Source of the DNA: Cryobacterium sp. SO1
GTDB taxonomy: Bacteria; Actinomycetota; Actinomycetes; Actinomycetales; Microbacteriaceae
Assembly (NCBI RefSeq): GCF_004210215.2
Contig: NZ_CP067394.1
Span: forward strand, 372,001 to 436,000
Reading direction: 5' to 3'
Length of the DNA stretch: 64,000 bases
The position numbers and the translations under genes are program-made. Shown here one piece after another: positions 34,270 through 42,275 of the stretch (its first letter is position 1; every line of letters begins with the position of its first letter). The notes under the pieces were generated by a model. That model had not been told where the DNA came from and did no database searches. It saw nothing but the letters and a program-made list of their open reading frames with translations.

Positions 34270-35448
34270 ATGCAATTAGACGGACCCACCCTGCAGATGA
34301 TCAGTGGGTTGATCGTGATCCTGTGCGGGGTCTCGTTCATCTTCAATACCGCGCTGAACCGCAACGACCCCCCGGGCCGTTTGTGGAGCCTCGCGTTCGT
34401 GGCGGGCATCATGGTCGCCGTCGGCTACGGCGTCTACCTGGTCAGCGACGAGGCGTGGTGGTCGATCACCGTCGCCAACGCCTCCCTGGTGGTGACCGTG
34501 GGTGCGCTCTGGTCGGGCAGCCGCGTTTACAACGGCCGCAGCTCGGGCTTCGCCGTTGTCGGCGGCCTCGCGTTGGTCGTGGCCGTCATCACCCTGATCC
34601 CCGGCGCGGATGGCGGCGAATGGGCCGGAGCCGGCCCGCTCTGGCTGATCGTGGCGCTGATGGGCGCCCTGGGCGGCACCGAGGCGCTCCGCGGCCGGTT
34701 GCGCCGCAACGTCAACGGGCGGATCTTCTCGATCGTGCTCTTCATCGCGGCCCTGTTCTACTCCGGCCGTGCCATCGCCTTCATCACGGATGGCGTCGAC
34801 AGCGCCACCTTCACCACGTACTTCAGCTCCGGCACCACGTCGATCCTCAACATGGGCCTCATCGTCACCGCCTGCATCGCCACGTCGATCCTGCGCGCCG
34901 AACGCGTCGGCAGCAACGCCGTCGGCGACATCACCGTTGGCATCCACTCGGCAGCCGGCGTGCTGTCGGGCACGTCGTTTTCGCAGGCGGCCACCGACCA
35001 CCTGCAGCGCGGCGAACGTGCCGAACTCGGGCTGGCCGTGATCGGTGCCGACATCGACAACCTCCCCGAGATCAACACGGCCTTCGGCCGCGTCGCCGGC
35101 GACGACGCCATCGCCCGCTTCGCCGACACCCTCCGCGGCAGCGCGCCACTGATGTCGCTGATCGGGCACCCCGCCGCCGGCCGCTTCTACGTGCTGGCCG
35201 CGGTCGGCTCAGCCACCGAGGCGCTCACGATCGTGCAGCGGATGCAGAACGCCCTCGTCGACGGACCGCTGGGGGAGTCGTACCAGATCCGGCTCACCGC
35301 GAGCTTCGGCATCGCGGACACCTTCGACCACGGCTACGACCTCGACGAGCTCAGCACGGCCGCCGGCCAGTCCATCGAGGTCGTCAAGCGCCGCGGCGGC
35401 AACGACATCGCCGTCACGACCGAGCCCGCCCCCGCCCGCGACCTCTAG
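34270..35448 (+). CDS. Membrane protein with a degenerate GGDEF domain
   Basis: 392 aa. Six or so transmembrane helices fill residues 10-210. The C-terminal region keeps the GGDEF fold pattern (LGLAVIGADIDNLPEINTAFG, ... TASFGIADTF), but the catalytic signature is replaced by AAGRF in HPAAGRFYVLA, and the second metal aspartate region is changed. It therefore should not make c-di-GMP but could bind nucleotide or regulate neighbours. The gene is 31 bp after the histidine kinase, in the same direction, and is followed by a hairpin. Confidence 0.85.
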   Translation: MQLDGPTLQMISGLIVILCGVSFIFNTALNRNDPPGRLWSLAFVAGIMVAVGYGVYLVSDEAWWSITVANASLVVTVGALWSGSRVYNGRSSGFAVVGGLALVVAVITLIPGADGGEWAGAGPLWLIVALMGALGGTEALRGRLRRNVNGRIFSIVLFIAALFYSGRAIAFITDGVDSATFTTYFSSGTTSILNMGLIVTACIATSILRAERVGSNAVGDITVGIHSAAGVLSGTSFSQAATDHLQRGERAELGLAVIGADIDNLPEINTAFGRVAGDDAIARFADTLRGSAPLMSLIGHPAAGRFYVLAAVGSATEALTIVQRMQNALVDGPLGESYQIRLTASFGIADTFDHGYDLDELSTAAGQSIEVVKRRGGNDIAVTTEPAPARDL

Positions 35449-35465
35449 TCCCGCGCCCCGCCCCT

Positions 35466-35528
35466 TCGCGAACCGTGAGTTAAGCCCCCAAAAACGCAAG
35501 TCTTGGGTTCTTAAGTCACAGTTCGCGA
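35466..35528. terminator. Long hairpin between convergent genes
   Basis: TCGCGAACCGTGAGTTAAG pairs with CTTAAGTCACAGTTCGCGA (17 of 19 positions), with a further CCCAA/TTGGG inner stem. It lies between the plus-strand degenerate GGDEF gene and the minus-strand lipoprotein gene, so a bidirectional terminator is likely. It may also belong to a further repeat family; I see no second copy in the window. Confidence 0.7.
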
Positions 35529-35550
35529 GGGTAGGTTCGCGAGACCAGGG

Positions 35551-36150
35551 CTACGGAACGATGGCGATCGTGATCTGGTCGCTGGCGGTCTGCTTCGCGA
35601 ACGAGGTCGCCGTCGGCGTCGTCTGGATGAGCAGCTCGTAGGTGAACGACAGGGTGACGCTGGTGGCCGCGGGGTCGATGGCCGACATCACGTAGGTCTG
35701 GCCGTAGCTGTATGGCGCTTTCATGAGGTAGCCGGGGGCCAGGGTGGACTGGTCCACGAACGTTGCGGGCGGCTCCAGCGGGCCCGTGGGCCCGGTGACG
35801 GCCGTTACGACGGTCATCGTGGACAGGAAGACGTCCTGGCCGTCGTCGGTGCCGAGCGTGGCGCTGAGCGAGAAGCTCACGGGCTTGTTCGCGGCCGCGG
35901 TCCACTTGCCCATGTTCAGGGTCGAGGAGTAGTCCACGGTCAGCGCCGCATCCCCGGCCGTGAGCTGGTGCCGGGTCGAGCCGGTGGCCAGGTCGTTCGC
36001 GATCGCCGTGATGGTCGCTTGTGCCGTGGGGGTGGCGGATGCGCCCGCATTCAGGTCCGCCCACGGCGCCTGCCCGCACGCGGAAAGGGTCAGCGTGAGC
36101 CCGGCGGCACAGGTGAGGGCTGCCAGGCGGGTGCGGATTGACGTCGGCAT
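35551..36150 (-). CDS. Putative lipoprotein of unknown function
   Basis: 199 aa. The signal peptide ends in the lipobox LSAC (MPTSIRTRLAALTCAAGLTL then TLSAC, cysteine near residue 25). The mature part is polar and beta-rich, with Tyr/Thr-rich strands such as SVTLSFTYELLIQTTPTATSF; I do not recognise a domain. It faces the outside of the membrane. Its promoter region overlaps that of the divergent glycan synthase gene, so the two may be co-regulated. An immunoglobulin-like or DUF4352-like fold is possible but unproven. Confidence 0.8.
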   Translation of the reverse strand: MPTSIRTRLAALTCAAGLTLTLSACGQAPWADLNAGASATPTAQATITAIANDLATGSTRHQLTAGDAALTVDYSSTLNMGKWTAAANKPVSFSLSATLGTDDGQDVFLSTMTVVTAVTGPTGPLEPPATFVDQSTLAPGYLMKAPYSYGQTYVMSAIDPAATSVTLSFTYELLIQTTPTATSFAKQTASDQITIAIVP

Positions 36151-36239
36151 GGGATCCCCCGATTTGCTCTGTGCGAGCGACTGCTGCGCTGATCTTGAGT
36201 TTATCTTGTGAAAACCTTGACTTGATTGGGGGTCAAACC

Positions 36240-37712
36240 GTGTGTCGGCCTGCCAGAGTGGATTTTGTGAACGAGAGAAACAATTACGCCAAGATCATCC
36301 CGGTCGTCGACCCGGTGGCCGATGCCTATGCCAACGAGTTCAACTCGATGGTGCAGGGCCTACCGTCGTCCCGTCCCATGGTCGGCTGTATCGTTCCCGC
36401 GTACAACGAGGCCGACTCCATCGGCGGTGTCCTCGAGTCGCTCCTGGCCCAGACCCGGCTGCCCGACGTCATCCACGTGGTGGTCAACAACACCACCGAC
36501 GACACCGTCAAGATCGCCAGCAAGTTCGCCGGCCCGCACGAGGTCGTCACCGAGGGCGTCATGCAGTTCACCGAGGTGTTCGTGCACGACATCGGCGAGA
36601 ACCCCGACAAGAAGGTCGGCGCGCTCAACTACGGCTTCTCGCTCATCGAGGGCTGTGACTTCCTGCTCGGCGTCGACGGTGACACCACCGCCTCGCCGAA
36701 CGCCGTGGAGCAGCTCGAGGCCGAAATCTCCTCGGACACCCGGGTCGGCGGCATCTCGGCGATCTACAGCATCGACGACACCGTGATCAACGGCATCATC
36801 CCCAGCTTCCTCATCGCCGGCCAGCGCGCCCAGTTCGCCGCGTTCAACATGCAGAACATGCTCCGCGGCCGCAACATGGCCGTGCTCGGCGGCCAGTTCT
36901 CGATCTTCTCCATCAAGGCCCTGCGCGAGGTGATGGTCGACAGCCACCAGGCCACGCCATGGGTGAAGGACAGCGAGGTGGAGGACTCCCTGCTCTCGCT
37001 GCAGATCAAGAGCGCCGGCTACCTCACCAAGATCAGCGCCCAGGCCCGCGCCAACGTGGGCGGCATGACCACCCTCCGCGGCCTGGATGCCCAACAGGTC
37101 AAGTGGAACTTCGGCGCCATCGAGCTCATGTGGCCCGGTCAGCGCGGCGACACCAAGGGCCAGCCCTTCCACCCCAACCTGCGGCTGCGCTGGCTCGAGA
37201 ACTTCTCCATGATCGTCAACGTGCTCACCCGGGTTATGTTCTTCATCCTGCTGTTCGCGTCGCTGTCGATCAACGCGTTCGTGTTCAGCCCGATCTGGCT
37301 GGTCCCGCCGATCGTGGCGCTGCTGCTGAACCTGCGCACGGCACTGTCGATGAAGAATCGCAACGGCAAAGACATCTTCTTCGCCATCGGCTTCATCCCC
37401 GCCGAGATCTACATGTGGGTGCGCATCGGCCACTTCGTGCGGGCCTGGACCAAGTTCGCCAGCAACAAGCAGGTCGACAATTGGGCGGAGCAGGCCAAGG
37501 CCGAGCGCGGCTCAGGCAACGCCCACCTCGTGCCCCTCCTAGTGGGGCTCGCCGCCGCGGCGGCAATGGTGTTCATCTGGATGCAACTGCCCATCGTGAT
37601 CCAGTCCACCATCCTGTGGATCGGATGGCCGATCCTTGGAGTGACCACAGTGCTGCAGACCCTGACCATGTTCTTCACCCTGATCAAGCGCCACCGCGGC
37701 TACAAGGTTTGA
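36240..37712 (+). CDS. Processive family 2 glycosyltransferase (BcsA/NfrB-like)
   Basis: About 490 aa. The GT-A domain has VGCIVPAYNEADSIGGVLES, the UDP/metal aspartates in FLLGVDGDTT (about 145), the catalytic ED in VKDSEVEDSLLS and a QQVKW block (about 285) equivalent to the QxxRW motif of processive beta-glycan synthases. Four hydrophobic segments follow at the C-terminus. No PilZ domain is visible, so any c-di-GMP control would need another protein. GTG at 36240 has GGGGGT 7 nt upstream; nearby GTGs at 36258 and 36267 are alternatives. The last 4 bp overlap the HPt-like gene. With the GH6 enzyme at 41104 a beta-glucan product is likely, as inferred. Confidence 0.88.
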   Translation: MCRPARVDFVNERNNYAKIIPVVDPVADAYANEFNSMVQGLPSSRPMVGCIVPAYNEADSIGGVLESLLAQTRLPDVIHVVVNNTTDDTVKIASKFAGPHEVVTEGVMQFTEVFVHDIGENPDKKVGALNYGFSLIEGCDFLLGVDGDTTASPNAVEQLEAEISSDTRVGGISAIYSIDDTVINGIIPSFLIAGQRAQFAAFNMQNMLRGRNMAVLGGQFSIFSIKALREVMVDSHQATPWVKDSEVEDSLLSLQIKSAGYLTKISAQARANVGGMTTLRGLDAQQVKWNFGAIELMWPGQRGDTKGQPFHPNLRLRWLENFSMIVNVLTRVMFFILLFASLSINAFVFSPIWLVPPIVALLLNLRTALSMKNRNGKDIFFAIGFIPAEIYMWVRIGHFVRAWTKFASNKQVDNWAEQAKAERGSGNAHLVPLLVGLAAAAAMVFIWMQLPIVIQSTILWIGWPILGVTTVLQTLTMFFTLIKRHRGYKV

Positions 37713-38071
37713 GCGCCCACATCGAAGCCACCGCGTTGCGCGCGCTGCTGACCCAGGTAGGCGGCGACCATGACCTGCAGCGCCGTTTTGTGCACGACTT
37801 CGTGCACCTGTGGCACAGCCGGTCCCAGCGCCTGGCCGCGGCATTGGGCGCGCAGTACCCGAACGCCGAAGAAGCCCACGTGGTGTTGCTGAGCATCCGC
37901 TCGAGCAGCACCATGGTGGGGGCGATCACGGTGGAGGCCACCGCCGCCATGATGCACGATGCCCTGCGCGACGGCGACATCCCCGGCTCGATGCGTCACA
38001 TCAGGCGCCTCAACGAGGTCGGCGAGCAGGCCTGCGCCGACCTCGCCACCATGTTCGCGCTGCAGCGCTGA
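37709..38071 (+). CDS. HPt-like protein lacking the phosphoacceptor histidine
   Basis: 120 aa. The TTG start overlaps the glycosyltransferase stop (TTGA). The pattern LLSIRSSSTMVGAITVEATA aligns with the HPt motif AHTLKGSSASLGAxxL, and the rest has the four-helix HPt character (IPGSMRHIRRLNEVGEQACADLATMF). At the position of the phosphorylated histidine there is a leucine; the only nearby histidine is four residues earlier (EAHVV). It may thus be a non-phosphorylatable regulator, or use the shifted histidine. It is co-translated with the glycan synthase, pointing to control of that enzyme. Confidence 0.7.
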   Translation: MSAHIEATALRALLTQVGGDHDLQRRFVHDFVHLWHSRSQRLAAALGAQYPNAEEAHVVLLSIRSSSTMVGAITVEATAAMMHDALRDGDIPGSMRHIRRLNEVGEQACADLATMFALQR

Positions 38072-38146
38072 CGCCTCCCGTTGCCGCGCGTCGCCGCACC
38101 CCCTGTGCACCACCGCACCTCGGGTGGGTCGGCGCGCCTGCACTAG

Positions 38147-39989
38147 GAGGGCGCTGAATATTAGGGGTCCAGTTGCCTCGGCGAGTTCTTCGAGTGTTTT
38201 TTTGCTCCGCTGTGGGGCTTTGTGCGGTCGACTGAGCGATCGGCCACGATGGTGGGATCTCGCGTCGGGGCTGATCGATGGGGCCGTAGTGGGCGGCTCT
38301 GCCGCCTGGGACCGTGCGCCGAGGTGGTCCTTGTGCGTCGGGGTGTTATCCAAGGGCCCAAACCCCGTTCTGGCTGGTCAAACCGAGGTTGAGGAGCCGT
38401 TTGAGATTGATCGCGGCAGCACGGATCACCCACCCCGCATTGTTCTTGGCAACGCCGCGGTAGCGGACCCGCCGGGCCCCGCGCGTCATCCACGCCAGCG
38501 TCCGTTCAATCATTGGACGGTGCTGGCGATAAAGGGCTTGAAAGTCCGGGTCCTGAGCGGTGACGCGGTGCTCCCGGCGAACCTGATCCAGCGGATGAAT
38601 CTGCATCTTCTTGCCGGACTTCGCGGTGGTGCACTGCGCCATCAGCGGGCAGGCCTTGCACGAACTACCAAAACTGGCCCGTCGTTTCGGGCTGAGCGAC
38701 CGGACGTTCCCGGCCGGGCAGGTCACGGTCTGCAGGGTTTCATCCACGGTGAAGTCATCGATGGTGAATCCGCCCGGAACGGCTCGGCCCAGCGGCATCG
38801 GCTTGATGATCGGCCGGTGCCCAGCGGCATGAATCTCGGTCAGGAGCCCGCCGCTGCCATAGGCCGAATCACCCAGCACGTCAATGTTTTGCTCACCGAT
38901 GCTGACGTCGGCCGCGAGCAGCTCGCCGCCGCGAGCCGCGTCGCTGTTTTGCGAACCAGAGGCTTTCGTGAGCATTGCCGCCGTCACCAACCCGGTGTCG
39001 GGCTCCGCGTTGACGTGGGCTTTATAGCCGTCGATCTTTTTCTGGCGGCTCTTGTGCGCATGGCGGGCATCAGGATCGACGGTGGAAATCACCCGGTCGG
39101 GAGCGACCCGGCGGGCGATCCGCCACCGCCCGTCGGTCCCGTCGGACCCGTCGGCGGGTTCCACGTCTTGGCCGGCGACCAAGGCAAGCAGCGCGACGGT
39201 TTCCTGCTGCTTCTTGTTGAGGATATGGACGTTGATGCTGCCCAGCAGAGCGAGAGCATCGGTGACCAGGCGGGAGACGAGCTCGTCGCGGGCGTCGCGG
39301 TCGTCCCACGCAATGTCGGGCTTGCCCGGCTGGGAGTAATCATGGCCGGTCAAGCCGGCGACGCTCACGTCCGCGCCGGGGATCTCCCGGCCAACACGGC
39401 GGATCTGTCCGACCAGCTGCGTGACGGTGTCCTGCCGGGCAACCGCATCCTCCAAAATTGTTGAGTCCAACGCCCGGCGTTTGCGCCCCGACAATGCTCC
39501 GGACTGGGCAATGACCGCGGTCACGGCCTCAAAAATGCGGTGCGGCCGGTCACTGGCAGCCAAGCGTTTGCGCCAATAGACCAGCACGGTCGGGTGGAAA
39601 GAGGTTTCAGTCAGCGCGAACCCGCAGGCGGCTTTCCACCGCAGGTCATACGTCAACGCCTCGGCCGCTTCCCTGTCGGAAAGGTTGTGCAGTGTTTGCA
39701 ACACCATCACCGACGCGATCACGTCCGCCGGTATTGACGGGCGGCCGTTCTGCGAGGAAAACAAGTCCGCAAACGCATCATCGGGAAACAGCTCCCGACG
39801 GTGCGCTGCGAGGAAAGCGAACACCGATCCAGGCGGAAGCAAGTGCCCCGCTACGGCATCGACATCGTAAATCTCACGCTGACCATCATCACAACCCTGC
39901 ATCACCCCAGTCTTAACGACCAAGAGCCGACCCGCCGCAGGCGCGCCTTAAATAAGCGACACCCGCACCCAAAGTTGTTCAGCGGCCTC
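38147..39989. mobile_element. IS1182-type insertion sequence
   Basis: Terminal inverted repeats GAGGGCGCTGAATA (left) and, reverse-complemented from the right, GAGGCCGCTGAACA match at 12 of 14 positions. Both ends are flanked by CTAG (38143-38146 and 39990-39993), which looks like a 4-bp target duplication. It contains one full-length transposase gene on the minus strand. The flanks form a large palindrome if rejoined, so it landed in the loop of an intergenic hairpin between the HPt-like gene and the response regulator. Confidence 0.85.
38346..39902 (-). CDS. IS1182-family transposase
   Basis: About 518 aa, full length. It starts MQGCDDGQREIYDVDAVAGH, with GRPSIPADVIASVMVLQTLH and RWKAACGFALTETSFHPTVLVYWR as the conserved N-terminal domain. 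The DDE catalytic core is present (RALDSTILEDAVARQDTV, later NIDVLGDSAYGSGG, then the RPMIERTLAWMTR region supplying the Glu), and a cysteine cluster CKACPLMAQC lies near the C-terminus. No frameshift or internal stop is visible, so it could be active. ATG at 39902 is chosen by similarity to family starts; a TTG at 39923 would extend it by seven residues. Confidence 0.93.
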   Translation of the reverse strand: MQGCDDGQREIYDVDAVAGHLLPPGSVFAFLAAHRRELFPDDAFADLFSSQNGRPSIPADVIASVMVLQTLHNLSDREAAEALTYDLRWKAACGFALTETSFHPTVLVYWRKRLAASDRPHRIFEAVTAVIAQSGALSGRKRRALDSTILEDAVARQDTVTQLVGQIRRVGREIPGADVSVAGLTGHDYSQPGKPDIAWDDRDARDELVSRLVTDALALLGSINVHILNKKQQETVALLALVAGQDVEPADGSDGTDGRWRIARRVAPDRVISTVDPDARHAHKSRQKKIDGYKAHVNAEPDTGLVTAAMLTKASGSQNSDAARGGELLAADVSIGEQNIDVLGDSAYGSGGLLTEIHAAGHRPIIKPMPLGRAVPGGFTIDDFTVDETLQTVTCPAGNVRSLSPKRRASFGSSCKACPLMAQCTTAKSGKKMQIHPLDQVRREHRVTAQDPDFQALYRQHRPMIERTLAWMTRGARRVRYRGVAKNNAGWVIRAAAINLKRLLNLGLTSQNGVWALG

Positions 39990-40048
39990 CTAGCGGGCGC
40001 GGTGCACCACCAGGGGTGCAACGAACGCACCCAGGGCGGAGGGGCGAC

Positions 40049-41041
40049 CTAGAACGTGTCGCGCCCGGCCTCATCCGACGCCGCGAGGCGGTAGCCGACG
40101 CCGCGCACGGTCTCGAGCCAGCGCGGGGAGGTGAGGCTGTCGCCAAGTTTGCGGCGCAGGTTGCTCAGGTGCGCCTCAACGGCGCGCTTGTCGGCCTCGT
40201 TCACGTAGTAGGACGTCACGTAGCTCTCGCCGCGCAGCAGCAGCGCCAGGTCGGCCTTGCTGCGCACCCGCCGCTTCGATTCGAGCAACGCGGCCAGCAG
40301 GTCGAACTCGGTGCGGGTGAGGTCCAGCTCCACGGTGCCGAGCATGGCCAGGCGCATGTCGTTGCTGAGCCGCAGGCCGTTGTGTTCCAGCCAGTCGTCC
40401 GCCCGCTCGTCGCTGCTGGCGGAGGCGGCGGAGGTCGCCTGCGCCACCGGTGCGGCGTGCGCGCCCGTGTGCGTGCCGGGAACCGAAACCGGGGCCAGGC
40501 TCGGCGGCAGGTCGGCGGCGGGCGGAGCAGGCGCCATCACCGGCGGCACATAGGCGGGGGTGAACGCGGGCTCGGCGGCCACCGGCGCGGCCGGGGCGTA
40601 CGCGACCGGCGCCACCGTCGCGACCGGTTCCTGCTCGGTGCCGTCCGGCGGCAGCGCCAGGCGGGGCCGGCGCAGCATGGCGTCGATGCGGGCGCGCAGT
40701 TCACGCGGCCGGAACGGCTTGGTCAGGTAGTCATCGGCGCCGGCCTCGAGGCCCTGCAGGGTGTCGATCTCCTCGTCGCGGGCGGTGAGCATCACAAGAT
40801 ACGTGGCGCTGAACGCGCGAATCCGCTTGGCGGTCTCGAAGCCGTCCATGCCGGGCATGCTCACGTCGAGAGTCGTGACGATCGGGTCATAGGCGCGAAC
40901 CGCGCGCACCCCGTCCAGACCGTTGCTCGTCGCGATTGCGTCGAATCCGGCCTGCGTGAGTACGGCTTCAAGCAGATGGCGGATGTCTGCGTCGTCCTCA
41001 ATAATCACCGCTACCCTGCGAATTTCCCCGGCTGACGACAT
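40049..41041 (-). CDS. OmpR/PhoB-type response regulator with a long linker
   Basis: 330 aa. The receiver domain (residues 9-125) has the acidic pair Glu15-Asp16-Asp17, phosphoacceptor Asp59 in TTLDVSMPGMDG, a Thr in MLTARDE and Lys in LTKPFRP. A proline/alanine-rich linker of about 90 residues (130-220) is unusual for the family. It is followed by a winged-helix DNA-binding domain (VELDLTRTEFDLLAALLES ... VEAHLSNLRRKLG ... RWLETVRGVGYRL). ATG at 41041 gives MSSAGEIRRVAVIIEDD. It is convergent with the HPt-like gene and only 62 bp downstream of the GH6 gene's end. Probable partner of the orphan kinase at 32577. Confidence 0.93.
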   Translation of the reverse strand: MSSAGEIRRVAVIIEDDADIRHLLEAVLTQAGFDAIATSNGLDGVRAVRAYDPIVTTLDVSMPGMDGFETAKRIRAFSATYLVMLTARDEEIDTLQGLEAGADDYLTKPFRPRELRARIDAMLRRPRLALPPDGTEQEPVATVAPVAYAPAAPVAAEPAFTPAYVPPVMAPAPPAADLPPSLAPVSVPGTHTGAHAAPVAQATSAASASSDERADDWLEHNGLRLSNDMRLAMLGTVELDLTRTEFDLLAALLESKRRVRSKADLALLLRGESYVTSYYVNEADKRAVEAHLSNLRRKLGDSLTSPRWLETVRGVGYRLAASDEAGRDTF

Positions 41042-41103
41042 ACCTGAGTATATGACGTGGTCTGAGCATCCATCACCTCGACCAGGGCGAGCCCGGAGGC
41101 CCG

Positions 41104-42099
41104 TTACCAGCCGGCGGCGGCCGCGAGTTCGAGGGCTCGCTCGTTCCACCATTCGCCCGCGGCCGGCCCGTTGTTGCAGGTGCCGTCGCTCTCGCCGGGT
41201 TCCTTCACCCACAGGTTCGCGTCGCGCAGGCCCCCATCGGTGGTCGCCTCCGGGGTGGTGCCCAGCGCCCGGCCGGTGGGGTTGCACCACTCTCCGTTGC
41301 CGCCGCGGCCGTTGCGCGAGGTGTCGACGATGAAGTGGGCGCCATTCGTCAGGGCGGACACCGCTTCGCCGAAGGCCTGCTCCGCGGCCGAGTCGTTGTA
41401 GTTGGAGACGTTCGTCGCGAAACCGCGCACGTTCTGCACGCCGGCCCGGTTGAGCAGGTCAGCGGCGGTGGCCGGGTCGAGCCAGTCGGAGTGGCCCGCG
41501 TCGAGGTACACCGTGGCGAGCGTGGGCGCGAAGGTGCTGATGCCCTGCTGAATCTGCTGCACCCGCTGGTCGACGTTGCCGCACTCCGTGGCCAGTGACA
41601 GGGCATCCGGTTCGAGAATCACCACGGATGGCGTGAGTGTGAGCGCCGTCGCTATCGAGGCAACCCAGGTCGGGTAGTCGGTCTCCGAGAGGCCGCCGGC
41701 GGAGAAGTTGCCGCAGTCGCGGTCGGGGATGCCGTAGATGACGAACACCGGCGTCTGCCCGGTGGCGACGGCGGCGTCCACGATCGCGGCGACGTCGGCC
41801 TGCACGGTGTCCATCGGGTATTTCTCCGGCAGCAGCCAGATCGCGGCGGGCTGCTCCGCCATCCGCGCCAGGGTGGCGGCCTCGGCGGAGTCCGGGTCGG
41901 CGGTCGCGGCGGCGGCGGCGGCCCCGTTCGCGGTCGAATCAGGGTTGGTATAGAGGGAGAGCCCGGCGAGCGGGTTGCTGTGGGCGGCGCTGGTCACCGG
42001 AACGGCGAAGGTCCCGATGAACAGGCCCAGGGCCACGATGGGCGCGGCGAGGGCGATGATGCCCAGGGAAATGCCCAGACGGCTTCCGGTGGAGTCCAT
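41104..42099 (-). CDS. Secreted or membrane-anchored GH6 endoglucanase
   Basis: 331 aa. An N-terminal hydrophobic segment (about 8-36, ISLGIIALAAPIVALGLFIG) acts as signal or anchor. The GH6 catalytic barrel follows: VFVIYGIPDRDCGNFSAGG with the catalytic-acid Asp in RDC, VVILEPDALSL, VYLDAGHSDWL and HFIVDTSRNGRGGNGEWCNP. GH6 enzymes cleave beta-1,4-glucan. In Streptomyces a GH6 enzyme (CslZ) works beside a cellulose-synthase-like protein, so this one may trim or release the glycan made by the GT2 at 36240. Its upstream region carries 13-bp tandem repeats. Confidence 0.93.
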   Translation of the reverse strand: MDSTGSRLGISLGIIALAAPIVALGLFIGTFAVPVTSAAHSNPLAGLSLYTNPDSTANGAAAAAATADPDSAEAATLARMAEQPAAIWLLPEKYPMDTVQADVAAIVDAAVATGQTPVFVIYGIPDRDCGNFSAGGLSETDYPTWVASIATALTLTPSVVILEPDALSLATECGNVDQRVQQIQQGISTFAPTLATVYLDAGHSDWLDPATAADLLNRAGVQNVRGFATNVSNYNDSAAEQAFGEAVSALTNGAHFIVDTSRNGRGGNGEWCNPTGRALGTTPEATTDGGLRDANLWVKEPGESDGTCNNGPAAGEWWNERALELAAAAGW

Positions 42100-42107
42100 T
42101 GGGCCAT

Positions 42108-42172
42108 CCTATGGGTCACCCCTATGGGTCACCCCTATGGGTCACCCCGGTGGGTCACCCTTGTGAGTAATC
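42108..42172. repeat. 13-bp tandem repeats in a divergent promoter region
   Basis: Three perfect units CCTATGGGTCACC (42108, 42121, 42134), then CCGGTGGGTCACC and a weaker CTTGTGAGTAATC. They lie between the divergent GH6 and mqo genes, 9 bp before the GH6 ATG. They may be regulator half-sites or a simple slipped repeat. Confidence 0.8.
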
Positions 42173-42275
42173 CCGACACGGCGCCGCGGATGCTCGCCCG
42201 CGGCACCCCGGCCGGCTGCCGCGCCCGCAGCCGCACCCCGCCGAAGCCGCCCGCGCGCCGGGTTAGAGTAAGAAC

